44,379 bases of DNA, from assembly GCA_022710935.1 (NCBI GenBank), contig JAKLFY010000052.1, forward strand, positions 1 through 44,379, written 5' to 3'. Shown here piece after piece: positions 24,131 through 32,022 of this stretch. Numbering within the stretch: position 1 is the stretch's first letter; each line of letters starts with the position of its first letter. Under the pieces are notes generated by a model. It saw only the letters and a list, made by a program, of their open reading frames with translations, searched no databases and was not told the DNA's origin. A program made the translations under genes and the position numbers. Source of the stretch: Verrucomicrobiota bacterium (lineage in GTDB: Bacteria; Verrucomicrobiota; Verrucomicrobiia; Limisphaerales; J093).

Positions 24131-25825
24131 TCAGATCCCGCTCTTGGGGCGATCCGCGCCGGCGCCCGCCGGAACGCCGTTCGGGCAACAGGCGGCTTCG
24201 GCGGCAATCCCCGTGCTCGGGAGCGGCGATTCGGGTGCGGTGTGGCGTTGTTCCAGCTCCTTGAGACGCTTGGCAATGAGGATGCACGGGCGCCGGGTGA
24301 TGAGGACGCACAGTTCGCCGGAGGCCAGGCACTCGAGCAGCATGCGGCCGAAATCCTCCGATCCGACGCGGGGTTCGACCACATGGACGCGGCGGACGCC
24401 CAGGGCGCGGGCCAGATCCTCGATGACCAGCTTGTTGGTGGGTTCGTGATCGAGTGTGCGTCCGGTGCCCGGGTGTTCCTGGTGGCCGGTCATTGCGGTG
24501 GTCGAGTTGTCCAGGATGATCAGCACGTGTCCGCCCGGGGGTGGATTGTAGACCATCTCGACCAGTCCGCTGATGCCGCTGTGGACGAACGTGCTGTCGC
24601 CGATCACGCTGACAACGCGCCGGGCTTCGTCGGGCGGCAGCGCGTGGCGCAGGCCCAGGCCGACACCGATGCTGGCGCCCATGCAAACGCACGAGTCCAT
24701 CGCCTCGAACGGCGGCAGCACGCCCAGCGTGTAGCACCCGATATCCCCGGCCACGATGCAGTCGTGGCGGCGGAGTGTGTCGAACACCACCCGGTATTGG
24801 CAGGCGTCGCACAGTTGGGGTGGTTTGCCGGGAGGCGGCTTGGATTCCGGGCTGACGTCGCCTTCGAGGATGCGCCGGACGCGCGGCACGCTTAGCTCGC
24901 CGAAGCGGTACATGTCCGGCTTGCCTTCGACGCGGATCCCAGCGGCGCGGAACGCGTCGACCAGCCACGGATCGCCCTCCTCGATCACCACGCACCGGGA
25001 CACGCCGCGGGCGAACTCGGCCACGCGGCGGAGCGGGAGCGGGTAGGTGAGACCGAGCTTGAGAACAGAGGCCGCGGGCGCGGCTTCGCGCACATGAGCA
25101 TACGAAACGCCGGAGGTGATGATGCCCAGGGCTGGGTCGCCAGGCAACGCGCGGTTCAAATCCGAGGTCTCGTTCCAGGCCTGGATCTCAGCCAGCTTCT
25201 GGCGCAGGCGGCGGTGGGCCGGACGGGCGTATGCGGGGATCATGACCCGCCCCGGTATGTCGCGGACGAAATGCGGAGCCAGTGGCTGGGCCTGGACGGC
25301 ACGGGGCCGGACGACTGTTTTGCTGTGGCAGACGCGCGTGGTGACGCGCAGCAGAACGGGCGTGTGCCACCGCTCGGAAATCTCGATCGCCGCGAAGACG
25401 AAATCGTAGGCTTCCTGCGAATTGGAGGGTTCGAGCATGGGGACGCCCGCGGCTTCGGCATAATGCCGATTGTCCTGCTCGTTCTGGCTCGAGGCCATGC
25501 CCGGGTCATCGGCGGACACGATCAGCAGGGCGCCGCTGACGCCGGTGTAGGCCACGGTGAAGAGGGGATCGGCGGCCACATTCAGGCCGACATGCTTCAT
25601 CGTGACCAGGGCGCGCGCGCCCGCGTAAGCCACGCCGATCGCGACTTCAAACGCGACCTTCTCGTTGGGCGACCATTGGGCGCGTCCGCCCATCTTGGAA
25701 AAGGACTCGAGGATTTCCGTGGATGGCGTGCCGGGGTAGCCTGCCCCCAAAGCCACACCGGCGTGGAGACAGCCCAATGCAATCGCCTCGTCCCCGTTCA
25801 ACAATATGCGTTCAGTGGCGGACAT
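24131..25825 (-). CDS. iorA: indolepyruvate ferredoxin oxidoreductase, alpha subunit, without the usual ferredoxin domain
   Basis: 564 residues. The pyrimidine-binding half starts MSATERILLNGDEAIALGCLHAGVALGAGYPGTPSTEI. The thiamine diphosphate-binding half has GDIGCYTLGVLPPFEAMDSCVCMGASIG and GDSTFVHSGISGLVEMVYN with DNSTTAMTGHQEHPGTG. Family members usually continue with two CxxCxxCxxxCP clusters (total about 600-620 residues). This one ends after LITRRPCILIAKRLKELE with a loose tail and only a CC pair. iorB starts two bases on, so the domain is not in another frame. Electrons must leave by another route, or the enzyme uses a separate ferredoxin. Confidence 0.9.
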   Translation of the reverse strand: MSATERILLNGDEAIALGCLHAGVALGAGYPGTPSTEILESFSKMGGRAQWSPNEKVAFEVAIGVAYAGARALVTMKHVGLNVAADPLFTVAYTGVSGALLIVSADDPGMASSQNEQDNRHYAEAAGVPMLEPSNSQEAYDFVFAAIEISERWHTPVLLRVTTRVCHSKTVVRPRAVQAQPLAPHFVRDIPGRVMIPAYARPAHRRLRQKLAEIQAWNETSDLNRALPGDPALGIITSGVSYAHVREAAPAASVLKLGLTYPLPLRRVAEFARGVSRCVVIEEGDPWLVDAFRAAGIRVEGKPDMYRFGELSVPRVRRILEGDVSPESKPPPGKPPQLCDACQYRVVFDTLRRHDCIVAGDIGCYTLGVLPPFEAMDSCVCMGASIGVGLGLRHALPPDEARRVVSVIGDSTFVHSGISGLVEMVYNPPPGGHVLIILDNSTTAMTGHQEHPGTGRTLDHEPTNKLVIEDLARALGVRRVHVVEPRVGSEDFGRMLLECLASGELCVLITRRPCILIAKRLKELEQRHTAPESPLPSTGIAAEAACCPNGVPAGAGADRPKSGI

Positions 25826-26051
25826 GAGTTGCTATGCCTACGGCCGCGCCAGGCCGCCACGGCGCTGGCGCAGTCTCGGTTGGCACGGGCAGAATTGGAG
25901 AAGCGGGGAGGATTTGCCAGAAAAAACAATCCAGGTCTCGGCGCGCGCCGACGCTGCCGACTCAGCGAACCGAGTCGGGTGCTGCGGCAGAGTTCGAGAC
26001 TCTCACGGTATTCATTACAAAGTACTTGGACCAGTCCTAGACCAATTCTGT

Positions 26052-26065
26052 GTCGCGATCGCGAC
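26052..26065. promoter_or_regulatory. 14-bp perfect palindrome, possible operator
   Basis: GTCGCGATCGCGAC reads the same on both strands and lies about 230 bases upstream of iorA. It could be a site for a dimeric regulator of the aromatic acid operon, or another palindromic repeat. No second copy was noticed. Confidence 0.3.
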
Positions 26066-26149
26066 GTGAAATCGGCGCAACGCCGCAGTTCCTGAACCGT
26101 GGGTGCCACTGCAGCGGCGTTTCTTTGAATCGGAAACTGGCCTCTGGCA

Positions 26150-26193
26150 AATCTGTGTTCCGCCCTGAATCGGCGAGGGATTCGACACAGATT
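26150..26193 (-). terminator. nested hairpin after the carbonic anhydrase gene
   Basis: Outer arms AATCTGTGT (26150-26158) and ACACAGATT (26185-26193) enclose inner arms GAATC (26167-26171) and GATTC (26179-26183). It lies 90 bases past the stop of the minus-strand operon. No T-tract is obvious, so terminator is tentative. Confidence 0.4.
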
Positions 26194-26282
26194 CGCGCCC
26201 CAACAGCAATCGCGGCGCAAATCCCGGATCATTGCAGTCACACCAACACCAACACGGGTTTCTGGAGAGGTTCTCGTCGAAC

Positions 26283-26942
26283 TCAAGAACTCTGAGTGGT
26301 TCCGATCGGCGGCAGATCGCCCGTAATGCGAAAACCCGGGTCGAGGGGCGATTCGGGCGGCGGGAGGGGGTGTTGTTCGAGTTCCGCGGCCGGCTGGGCT
26401 TCGTAACCGTTGACGACCCATTCGATCTGGCCCGATTCGATGTCGACCATGAGGCCATGCACAGGGACGGCGCGCGGGATGAGGGGGCTTTGGCGGATGT
26501 GCTGGACGGCAGAGCGGACGTTGGCCCGCTCGTTGACCAAACGCCCGAGGAATTCGTCCAGTTCGGACGCCGCCGCTCCCAGGTGGATGCCTCTGCTCCT
26601 GAGGCGCCCTTCGAGCAGGAAGCGGACGGGTTGAAAGAACCGGCAGTCGGTGTGGCCGAGGACGGCGATTTCCTTGCCGTCATGCATGCCGCAGGCGAGC
26701 GCCAGGGAGCGCACGGTGCTGCTGAGCGGGCTGGTGATGATGTTGCCGGCATTGGTAAGCCAGATGAAATCGGCTTCGCTCACTCCCAACACTTCAGGCA
26801 TCAGCGGGTGCAGGCGAGGGTCGAAACAGGTCAGCACGACAGCCGGGAGCGCCTCCGCCCATTCGTGCGGGCGCAGCCCGGCCTGTTCGTCGCCGCTCAG
26901 GGCGCGGTGGTTGGCGTCGACGATGGCTTCGAAGAGACGCAT
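26283..26942 (-). CDS. beta-class carbonic anhydrase
   Basis: 219 residues from ATG 26942. It interconverts carbon dioxide and bicarbonate using zinc. The ligands and dyad are visible: C39-x-D41-x-R43 in TCFDPR, the NAGN segment at 64-67, and H97-x-x-C100 in GHTDCRF. A longer frame to 27014 would run through the stop of the small gene upstream, so the ATG four bases after that stop is preferred. The last 40 residues are a Pro-rich tail. It is the last gene of the nfeD-flotillin operon. Confidence 0.9.
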   Translation of the reverse strand: MRLFEAIVDANHRALSGDEQAGLRPHEWAEALPAVVLTCFDPRLHPLMPEVLGVSEADFIWLTNAGNIITSPLSSTVRSLALACGMHDGKEIAVLGHTDCRFFQPVRFLLEGRLRSRGIHLGAAASELDEFLGRLVNERANVRSAVQHIRQSPLIPRAVPVHGLMVDIESGQIEWVVNGYEAQPAAELEQHPLPPPESPLDPGFRITGDLPPIGTTQSS

Positions 26943-26946
26943 GCAC

Positions 26947-27156
26947 TCAACCGAGGCTGCCGCCGTCCCATTCGTGCTTCGGATCGGGGTAGAAGGCGAT
27001 GCCGCTGAGGCCATCGTTCCCGCAGGTGACCAGCAGCCAGCCCCCGGGGACCTTGCCGCGGAAGGCTGTGGTCACCCACTTGCTGAGTCGCCCCGCTTTC
27101 CGGCCGTCGTAAGCGAGTTGGATTGTTTCGAGATTGAGGCAAGGGGATTCCGTCAT
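26947..27156 (-). CDS. 69-residue conserved-looking protein, unknown function
   Basis: A compact soluble protein: NLETIQLAYDGRKAGRLSKW, TAFRGKVPGGWLLVTCGND, GIAFYPDPKHEWDGGSLG. It has no membrane segment and no domain I recognise. It starts 3 bases after the flotillin stop and ends 4 bases before the carbonic anhydrase start, so tight operon packing supports that it is real. Its partner may be either neighbour. Confidence 0.7.
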   Translation of the reverse strand: MTESPCLNLETIQLAYDGRKAGRLSKWVTTAFRGKVPGGWLLVTCGNDGLSGIAFYPDPKHEWDGGSLG

Positions 27157-27159
27157 AGG

Positions 27160-28686
27160 TCACTCCTGCTTGTCCGGCTTGCCCATGGCATTCTTGAGCG
27201 CCGGCACCTGTTCGAGAAGCCGCTCGAACTTGATCCCGGTGAGACTTTCGATCACAGGCGGGAGTTGGCCGATGATTTGGGTGACGTCGCCAGTCAGCTT
27301 GCTGGCGCCGCCGCCCAGACCGCCGCCCGAGTTGATGATGACAATCTTCTCGGTTTTCGAGAGCGGCTCGCTCACCTTGCCCGCCACATCCGGAAGCACG
27401 CGGACGATCATCTCGATCACCGCCGCCTCGTTGTACTGCTTGAACGACTCGGCCTTGAGCCGCATCGCCTCGGCGTTCGCTTTGCCCTGCGCCTCGATGA
27501 TGGCCGCCTCGGCCAGGCCGCGCGCCTTGTTCGCCTCGGCCTCCGCGATGCCGGTGGCTCTGGCTACATCCGCGTCGGCGAAGCCGCTCGCCTTGGTGGC
27601 GGACGCGGCGCCGGTGGCTTCGGTTTCGAGTTGGAATTTCTTGGCATTGGCCAGGGTCTCGACCTTGTAGCGCTCGGCGTCGGCCGGCTTCTGCACGTTG
27701 GCTTCGAGTTCGCGCTGTTTGCGGAGGATTTCCTGCTGCTGCAGCTCGATCTGCTTCTGCTTCTCGATGATTTGGACCTGGACCTCCTCGGCCTTGACGA
27801 GCTGGCCGGTCTTGAACTTCTGGAGGTCATAGGCGAGGTCGGCCTCGGCCTTCTTCTGGTTCACCGCCGCCTGGTACATCGCCACGTTCGTCTGATAGTC
27901 GCGTTGCGCCTCGGCGATCTTGGTGTCGGCGGCGAACTTGGCTTCCTGCCCGGCCTGTGTCGCCTGCGAGGACTTGATCTGGGCGTCGCGGTCGGCTTCG
28001 GCCTGAGCGATGACGGCGTCGCGTTTGACCTGGGCGATGCGCGGCTTGCCGAGGGCTTCGAGGTAGCCCTGGCCATCCCGGATGTCGCGAATCGTGAAAC
28101 TGACGATCCCCAGGCCCATGTTGGCCATGTCGCCCGCGGCAACCTCCTGCACCTTCGACGCGAACGCATCGCGGTTCTGGTAGATGTCCTCGACGGTCAT
28201 GGTGCCGAGAATGGCGCGGAGATGGCCTTCGAGGGTCTGCGTGGCGATGTTGCGGATTTCGTCCGTTCTCTTGCCCAGGAACTGCTCGGCGGCGGTGGAG
28301 ATCGAAATGTCGTCGCCTTTCACCTTGATCTGCGCCACGCCGTCCACTTTCACCGGCACGCCCTTGCTCGTGTACACCTCCGGCGTCTGGACGTCGATCG
28401 TCAGCAACTCGAGCGAAAGAATGTCCACCTTCTCGACCACGGGATAGACGAATGTGCCGCCGCCCTTCACGATCCGGAACCCCCGCTTGACCTCGCTGCC
28501 GTCCGGATCCCGGTAGGCGTGTTTGCGTCCCGAGATGACCAGCACCTCGTTCGGACCCACCTTCGTGTAGCGGCTCAGAACCACCACGATGCTGATGATC
28601 ACGACGATTGGCACGATCAGGGCGACGGCGACCACCCAGAATTGCGACAGCAGACTGGCCTGGGCGAGGAGCGGCATGATGTTCAT
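27160..28686 (-). CDS. flotillin-like SPFH-domain membrane scaffold protein
   Basis: 508 residues. One N-terminal membrane segment (about residues 15-37, VVAVALIVPIVVIISIVVVL), the SPFH domain (about 40-215, with NEVLVISGRKHAYRDPDGSEVKRGFRIV spread over it), then a long coiled coil rich in Ala, Glu and Lys with EAEANKARGLAEA-type repeats (about 215-420), and a C-terminal oligomerisation region with a Gly-rich link GGGLGGGASKL. Flotillins organise membrane microdomains. NfeD upstream is the standard partner. Confidence 0.93.
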   Translation of the reverse strand: MNIMPLLAQASLLSQFWVVAVALIVPIVVIISIVVVLSRYTKVGPNEVLVISGRKHAYRDPDGSEVKRGFRIVKGGGTFVYPVVEKVDILSLELLTIDVQTPEVYTSKGVPVKVDGVAQIKVKGDDISISTAAEQFLGKRTDEIRNIATQTLEGHLRAILGTMTVEDIYQNRDAFASKVQEVAAGDMANMGLGIVSFTIRDIRDGQGYLEALGKPRIAQVKRDAVIAQAEADRDAQIKSSQATQAGQEAKFAADTKIAEAQRDYQTNVAMYQAAVNQKKAEADLAYDLQKFKTGQLVKAEEVQVQIIEKQKQIELQQQEILRKQRELEANVQKPADAERYKVETLANAKKFQLETEATGAASATKASGFADADVARATGIAEAEANKARGLAEAAIIEAQGKANAEAMRLKAESFKQYNEAAVIEMIVRVLPDVAGKVSEPLSKTEKIVIINSGGGLGGGASKLTGDVTQIIGQLPPVIESLTGIKFERLLEQVPALKNAMGKPDKQE

Positions 28687-28748
28687 TTGGATTGATCGGT
28701 TTGAGTGTGACTCGAATGTTGTGGCGATGTGTCGGTGCGAACGGCGGT

Positions 28749-29306
28749 TCAGCCTGGGGTCACGTAAAACTGGCCTCCTGCGATGCGTGTAATCCGCGCC
28801 GAAGCTCCGTTCGGCAGGGCGGCGCCGTCTTCCGTGCGCGCCGGCGCGGTGTATCGGGTGCCGCCCTGCACGTAGGCAATCTCGCCCACCCCGTGCGCCG
28901 GGATCGGCGTGATGATCGTGCCCACGGCGCCGACCAGGGTGGCGACGTGCGATTCGCTCGAACTCTGCGTGCGGCGGAACAACTGCCTCAACACCGCCAG
29001 CACACCGGACGCCACGATCGCCCCGCCCAGCACCGCCAGCGGCGCGCTGATGACCGGATTCCGCGTTGCGGGGATCTGATGGAAGATGATGCCGAAGCCG
29101 CCGAAAGCGGTAATGAACGAGCAGATGATGGTCGGGCTCAACACCGAGACCCCGGGCGCGTCGCTCGAGTCAATGCCCGCCTCCGCGTGGCCGCCGCTGC
29201 CGTCCAGATGGCCGTGGTCGCCGCCGAAGAAGTGACCCAGGACCGCGCTTAAGATCGTGAAGACCAGGCCCGCCCCCAGGCAACTGAGATAGATCAGGAA
29301 GTCCAT
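28749..29306 (-). CDS. NfeD/YqiJ-like membrane protein, flotillin partner
   Basis: 185 residues with about three membrane segments (2-25, 54-78, 84-110). They are split by a His/Gly-rich loop (GHFFGGDHGHLDGSGGH) that may bind metal. The C-terminal 65 residues look like the NfeD OB-fold: VATLVGAVGTIITPIPAHGVGEIAYVQGG. Co-occurrence of NfeD with flotillin is general. It starts the operon 30-odd bases after a good promoter. Confidence 0.82.
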   Translation of the reverse strand: MDFLIYLSCLGAGLVFTILSAVLGHFFGGDHGHLDGSGGHAEAGIDSSDAPGVSVLSPTIICSFITAFGGFGIIFHQIPATRNPVISAPLAVLGGAIVASGVLAVLRQLFRRTQSSSESHVATLVGAVGTIITPIPAHGVGEIAYVQGGTRYTAPARTEDGAALPNGASARITRIAGGQFYVTPG

Positions 29307-29335
29307 AGCGCCAGAGTGTCTGTGTGCGTGCCTTT

Positions 29336-29363
29336 ATTATAGAGTCCAGATCAAGTCGAGCAA
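29336..29363 (-). promoter_or_regulatory. sigma-70-like promoter of the nfeD-flotillin operon
   Basis: On the minus strand a perfect TATAAT (29341-29336) is preceded, with a 16-base spacer, by TTGCTC (29363-29358), which keeps the TTG of the -35 box. Transcription would start about 20-25 bases before the nfeD ATG at 29306. Confidence 0.6.
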
Positions 29364-29541
29364 ATACAGGCCCTTGCCAACGCGCGATGCGGACTCTGGT
29401 TTCATTGGCTGTCGGTCCGTGACGCGGGCAATGGAACCCGAATCGGGCAGCGCGCGCATTTATAATGACTTGGGACGATTGTACGCCGACGCGGGACTTC
29501 GCTCCTCCGCGCGCGGACGGCGAGGTCGCGAGGCGCCCCGG

Positions 29542-29565
29542 AGCGCCGGCTTGCAGCCGGCTTAA
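29542..29565. repeat. CCGGCT/AGCCGG hairpin repeat
   Basis: AGCGCCGGCTTGCAGCCGGC plus TTAA forms a stem CCGGCT/AGCCGG with a short loop. Its reverse complement recurs with two differences at 44268-44291, where a group II intron seems to begin directly after it. Confidence 0.7.
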
Positions 29566-29619
29566 CGCGGGCGCCGTCCCCGCAGAGGTTCATCCGCCCA
29601 ATGCGTTCCCAAGAGAGAA

Positions 29620-29692
29620 ATCGCCTGCATGCTGACTTCTCTTGTGAACTCCGGCTTCGCGGTTGCAAAAAGTGGTGAGAAATGCAGGCTAG
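29620..29692. repeat. 73-bp structured repeat, copy B
   Basis: The part from 29623 (GCCTGCAT) to 29692 (GCTAG) is identical to copy A apart from two bases in the TTGCAAAAAG segment. The first three bases have changed, so the arms pair over 8 bp only. It lies 68 bases before the esterase start, away from any stop codon. Confidence 0.88.
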
Positions 29693-29760
29693 CGTCAGAT
29701 CGCTGACACAGGCCTTTGAATGCGGATTTGTTTTGCCCTGCCAACCATGAGGATTCAGCC

Positions 29761-31857
29761 ATGAAACCTGACGAGCGAACAGAGAATCGAAATCCACCCG
29801 CGCTTCAGCACGGTTGCAGCCGCCGGGCCATGCTGCAACTCATGGGCATCAACCTGGCCGGGTTAAGCCTGCTCGACGGCCTCTTGACGCCCCGGGCCGA
29901 GGCTGCCGACGGCGGTGTCACTGCCTCGATCGAGCCCCTGAATCGTTTTCCGCGCATGGTCCACGAGTATTTCGTCGAGCGGGTGCGCCAGATCGAGCGG
30001 GCGCACAGCGAGGCCCATGCGGCTCTCAGGACCAAAGCCGAGGCCGAGGCCTATGTGAACACCGCGCGCGAGAAGATTCGCGCCGCCTTCGGTCCGTTCC
30101 CCGAGAAGACACCTCTGAATCCGCGCGTCACGGGCGTGGTCGAACGGGACGCCTACCGCATCGAGAAGGTCATCTTCGAAAGTCGGCCTGGCTTCCTGGT
30201 GACGGCGAATCTCTACCTGCCCAAAGGTCGTCGCTCTCCGCTCCCTGCGGTCGTGGGCGCTTGCGGCCATTCGGACAACGGCAAGGCCAGCGCGGCCTAC
30301 CAGTCCTTCTCGCAGGGATTGGCCCGCATGGGGTATGTCGTCCTCATCTACGATCCCATCGGGCAGGGCGAGCGTCTTCAGTACCCCGACGCCCAACTCA
30401 AATCGCGCATCGGAGCCGGCGTCGCCGAGCATCTGCATGCCGGCAACCAGCAGTTTCTGGTCGGCGAGTTCTTCGGCGCGTGGCGCGCCTGGGACGGCAT
30501 CCGTGCGCTCGATTATCTGCTGACCCGCCCCGAGGTGGATCCGCGCCATCTCGGAGTCACGGGCAACTCGGGCGGCGGCACCCTCACCACATGGCTGTGC
30601 GGACTCGAATCGCGTTGGACCATGGCGGCGCCCGGTTGTTTTGTGACCACCTTCCGCCGCAACCTCGAAAACGAGCTGCCTGCCGACACCGAACAGTGCC
30701 CGCCCCGAGCCCTTGCGTTGGGATTGGACCACGAGGATTTCATCGCCGCCATGGCTCCCAAGCCTGTCATCCTGCTGACGAAGGAACGGGATTACTTCGA
30801 CATTCGCGGATCGGAGGCCGCGTATGCGCGCTTGAAGAGACTCTATGGGCTCCTTGGCGCGGAGGATCGCATTGCACTGTTCACCGGGCCGACCGCGCAT
30901 GGGTACTCGCAGGAGAACCGCGAGGCCATGTACCGTTGGTTCAACCGCGTCACCGGCGTCTCGAACGCGCAGACCGAACCCGAACTCGTCATCGAGCCTG
31001 ACGAGACCCTCTGGTGCACACCCAAAGGGCAGGTCGCGGAATTGCAGTCGCGGCCCATCTGGTCCTACACCCGCGAGCGATCCCAGGCCCTGGCTCGTGA
31101 GCGCCCGAGCCACTCGGGCAGCGCCCTGTCCCGCATCGTGGCCTCGACTCTCAAACTGGAGCAGCGGCAGGGCCTGCCCGATTACCGCATCCTCCGCGCA
31201 TTGCCACCACGCCGATACCCCTGGCCGCACGCGACAACCTATGCAGTCGAGACCGAGCCTGGGATTCACGCCCTGGTCTACCGCTTGTTTCAGGAACGCC
31301 ATGAATCGCGTCCGCCCCGCGACCCGGCCCGGGCAGTGCTCTACGTGGCGCACCTGTCCAGCGACGCCGAATTGCGCGAGGAACAGTGCGTCCGCGATCT
31401 GCTTGCCGCGGAACCCGACGCGGCCTTCTACGCATGCGATGTGCGGGGCATCGGCGAGTCCCAGCCCGACACGTGCGGTCACGACACATTCCTGAAGCCG
31501 TACGGGAGCGATTACTTCTATGCCATCCACGCCCTGATGCTGGATTATCCCTATGTCGCCCAGAGAACCCACGACGTGCTCCGGGTGCTGGATTGGCTGC
31601 TGAGCGTCGGCCACGAGCAGGTTCATCTGGCGGCCAAAGGGTGGGGGACACTCCCGGCAACATTTGCGGCCCTGCTTTGCGACGCGGTGCGCCAGGTGAC
31701 TTTGAAGAACGCACTCGCCTCCTACAGCGAGATAGCGGAGGCCGAGCGCTATCAGTGGCCGCTTGCTGCGTTCGTGCCGGGCGTGCTCGCCCACTTCGAC
31801 TTGCCCGACTGCTACCGCGCGCTGGCCGCCAAGCAACTCAGGCAAATCGACCCTTAG
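29761..31857 (+). CDS. Tat-exported acetyl-xylan-esterase-like alpha/beta hydrolase
   Basis: 698 residues from the ATG at 29761, which has GAGG eight bases upstream. The Tat signal SRRAMLQLMGINLAGLSLLDG indicates export of the folded enzyme. Residues 70-400 are an alpha/beta hydrolase: nucleophile Ser270 in GNSGGG and likely catalytic His380 in TAHGYS. The family removes acetyl groups from plant xylan or similar sugars. Residues 440-698 contain a second hydrolase-like fold (VLYVAHLSSDAELREEQ; YACDVRGIGESQPD) with no obvious nucleophile elbow, so it is probably inactive. The frame could begin at 29716, but the Tat region fits the chosen start. Confidence 0.82.
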   Translation: MKPDERTENRNPPALQHGCSRRAMLQLMGINLAGLSLLDGLLTPRAEAADGGVTASIEPLNRFPRMVHEYFVERVRQIERAHSEAHAALRTKAEAEAYVNTAREKIRAAFGPFPEKTPLNPRVTGVVERDAYRIEKVIFESRPGFLVTANLYLPKGRRSPLPAVVGACGHSDNGKASAAYQSFSQGLARMGYVVLIYDPIGQGERLQYPDAQLKSRIGAGVAEHLHAGNQQFLVGEFFGAWRAWDGIRALDYLLTRPEVDPRHLGVTGNSGGGTLTTWLCGLESRWTMAAPGCFVTTFRRNLENELPADTEQCPPRALALGLDHEDFIAAMAPKPVILLTKERDYFDIRGSEAAYARLKRLYGLLGAEDRIALFTGPTAHGYSQENREAMYRWFNRVTGVSNAQTEPELVIEPDETLWCTPKGQVAELQSRPIWSYTRERSQALARERPSHSGSALSRIVASTLKLEQRQGLPDYRILRALPPRRYPWPHATTYAVETEPGIHALVYRLFQERHESRPPRDPARAVLYVAHLSSDAELREEQCVRDLLAAEPDAAFYACDVRGIGESQPDTCGHDTFLKPYGSDYFYAIHALMLDYPYVAQRTHDVLRVLDWLLSVGHEQVHLAAKGWGTLPATFAALLCDAVRQVTLKNALASYSEIAEAERYQWPLAAFVPGVLAHFDLPDCYRALAAKQLRQIDP

Positions 31858-31874
31858 CGAGGCTCCGCCTCAGG

Positions 31875-31960
31875 CCTGCCTGCCGGCAGGCAGGGGACCC
31901 GGCCAAGCCTGTAGGCCGCGTGCCCTCACGCGGCGGAACTTCTGACGCTGTGTGAAGAAA
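31875..31960. repeat. 20-bp palindrome and GTAGG repeat, copy 3
   Basis: CCTGCCTGCCGGCAGGCAGG (31875-31894) is a perfect palindrome 18 bases after the esterase stop. Then GTAGG (31911-31915) leads into the hairpin CCGCGTG (31916-31922), CCCT, CACGCGG (31927-31933) and the tail GACGCTGTGTG. The hairpin matches copy 1 in design and copy 4 in sequence. It may end the esterase transcript. Confidence 0.8.
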
Positions 31961-32022
31961 GCAGGGCAGCGCCCAGAAAGGGAACCGGGAGCCTTGTGTC
32001 GGTTCCGAAGGCGTGCTGCCGG

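Larger units (their letters stand above)
25826..26282. other. non-coding spacer upstream of iorA
   Basis: 457 bases with no believable gene. Open frames here lack domains and just fill GC-rich DNA. It contains a 14-bp palindrome GTCGCGATCGCGAC (26052-26065) and a nested hairpin (26150-26193). It should hold the promoter of the iorA operon and the terminator of the carbonic anhydrase operon. Confidence 0.6.
29364..29760. other. spacer between the divergent nfeD operon and the esterase gene
   Basis: No gene is supported. It holds a TATAAT on the plus strand at 29461-29466 without a matching -35, a short CCGGCT hairpin repeat (29542-29565) and copy B of the 73-bp repeat (29620-29692). The esterase promoter may lie between them. 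Confidence 0.5.

Noticed and set aside
25798-26421. 207-codon minus-strand gene in the iorA upstream spacer
   Set aside because: It overlaps the iorA start and the carbonic anhydrase end, and its sequence has no domain-like pattern.
26650-28695. 681-codon plus-strand frame with Leu/Asp-rich repeats
   Set aside because: It is the mirror of the flotillin coiled coil; the Leu repeats come from antisense Lys/Gln/Glu codons.
29461-29466. TATAAT as a plus-strand promoter for the esterase
   Set aside because: No -35 element at a workable distance and 295 bases from the start codon with two repeats between.
29863-31845. 660-codon minus-strand frame
   Set aside because: Antisense to the esterase, which has a Tat signal and a serine hydrolase motif.
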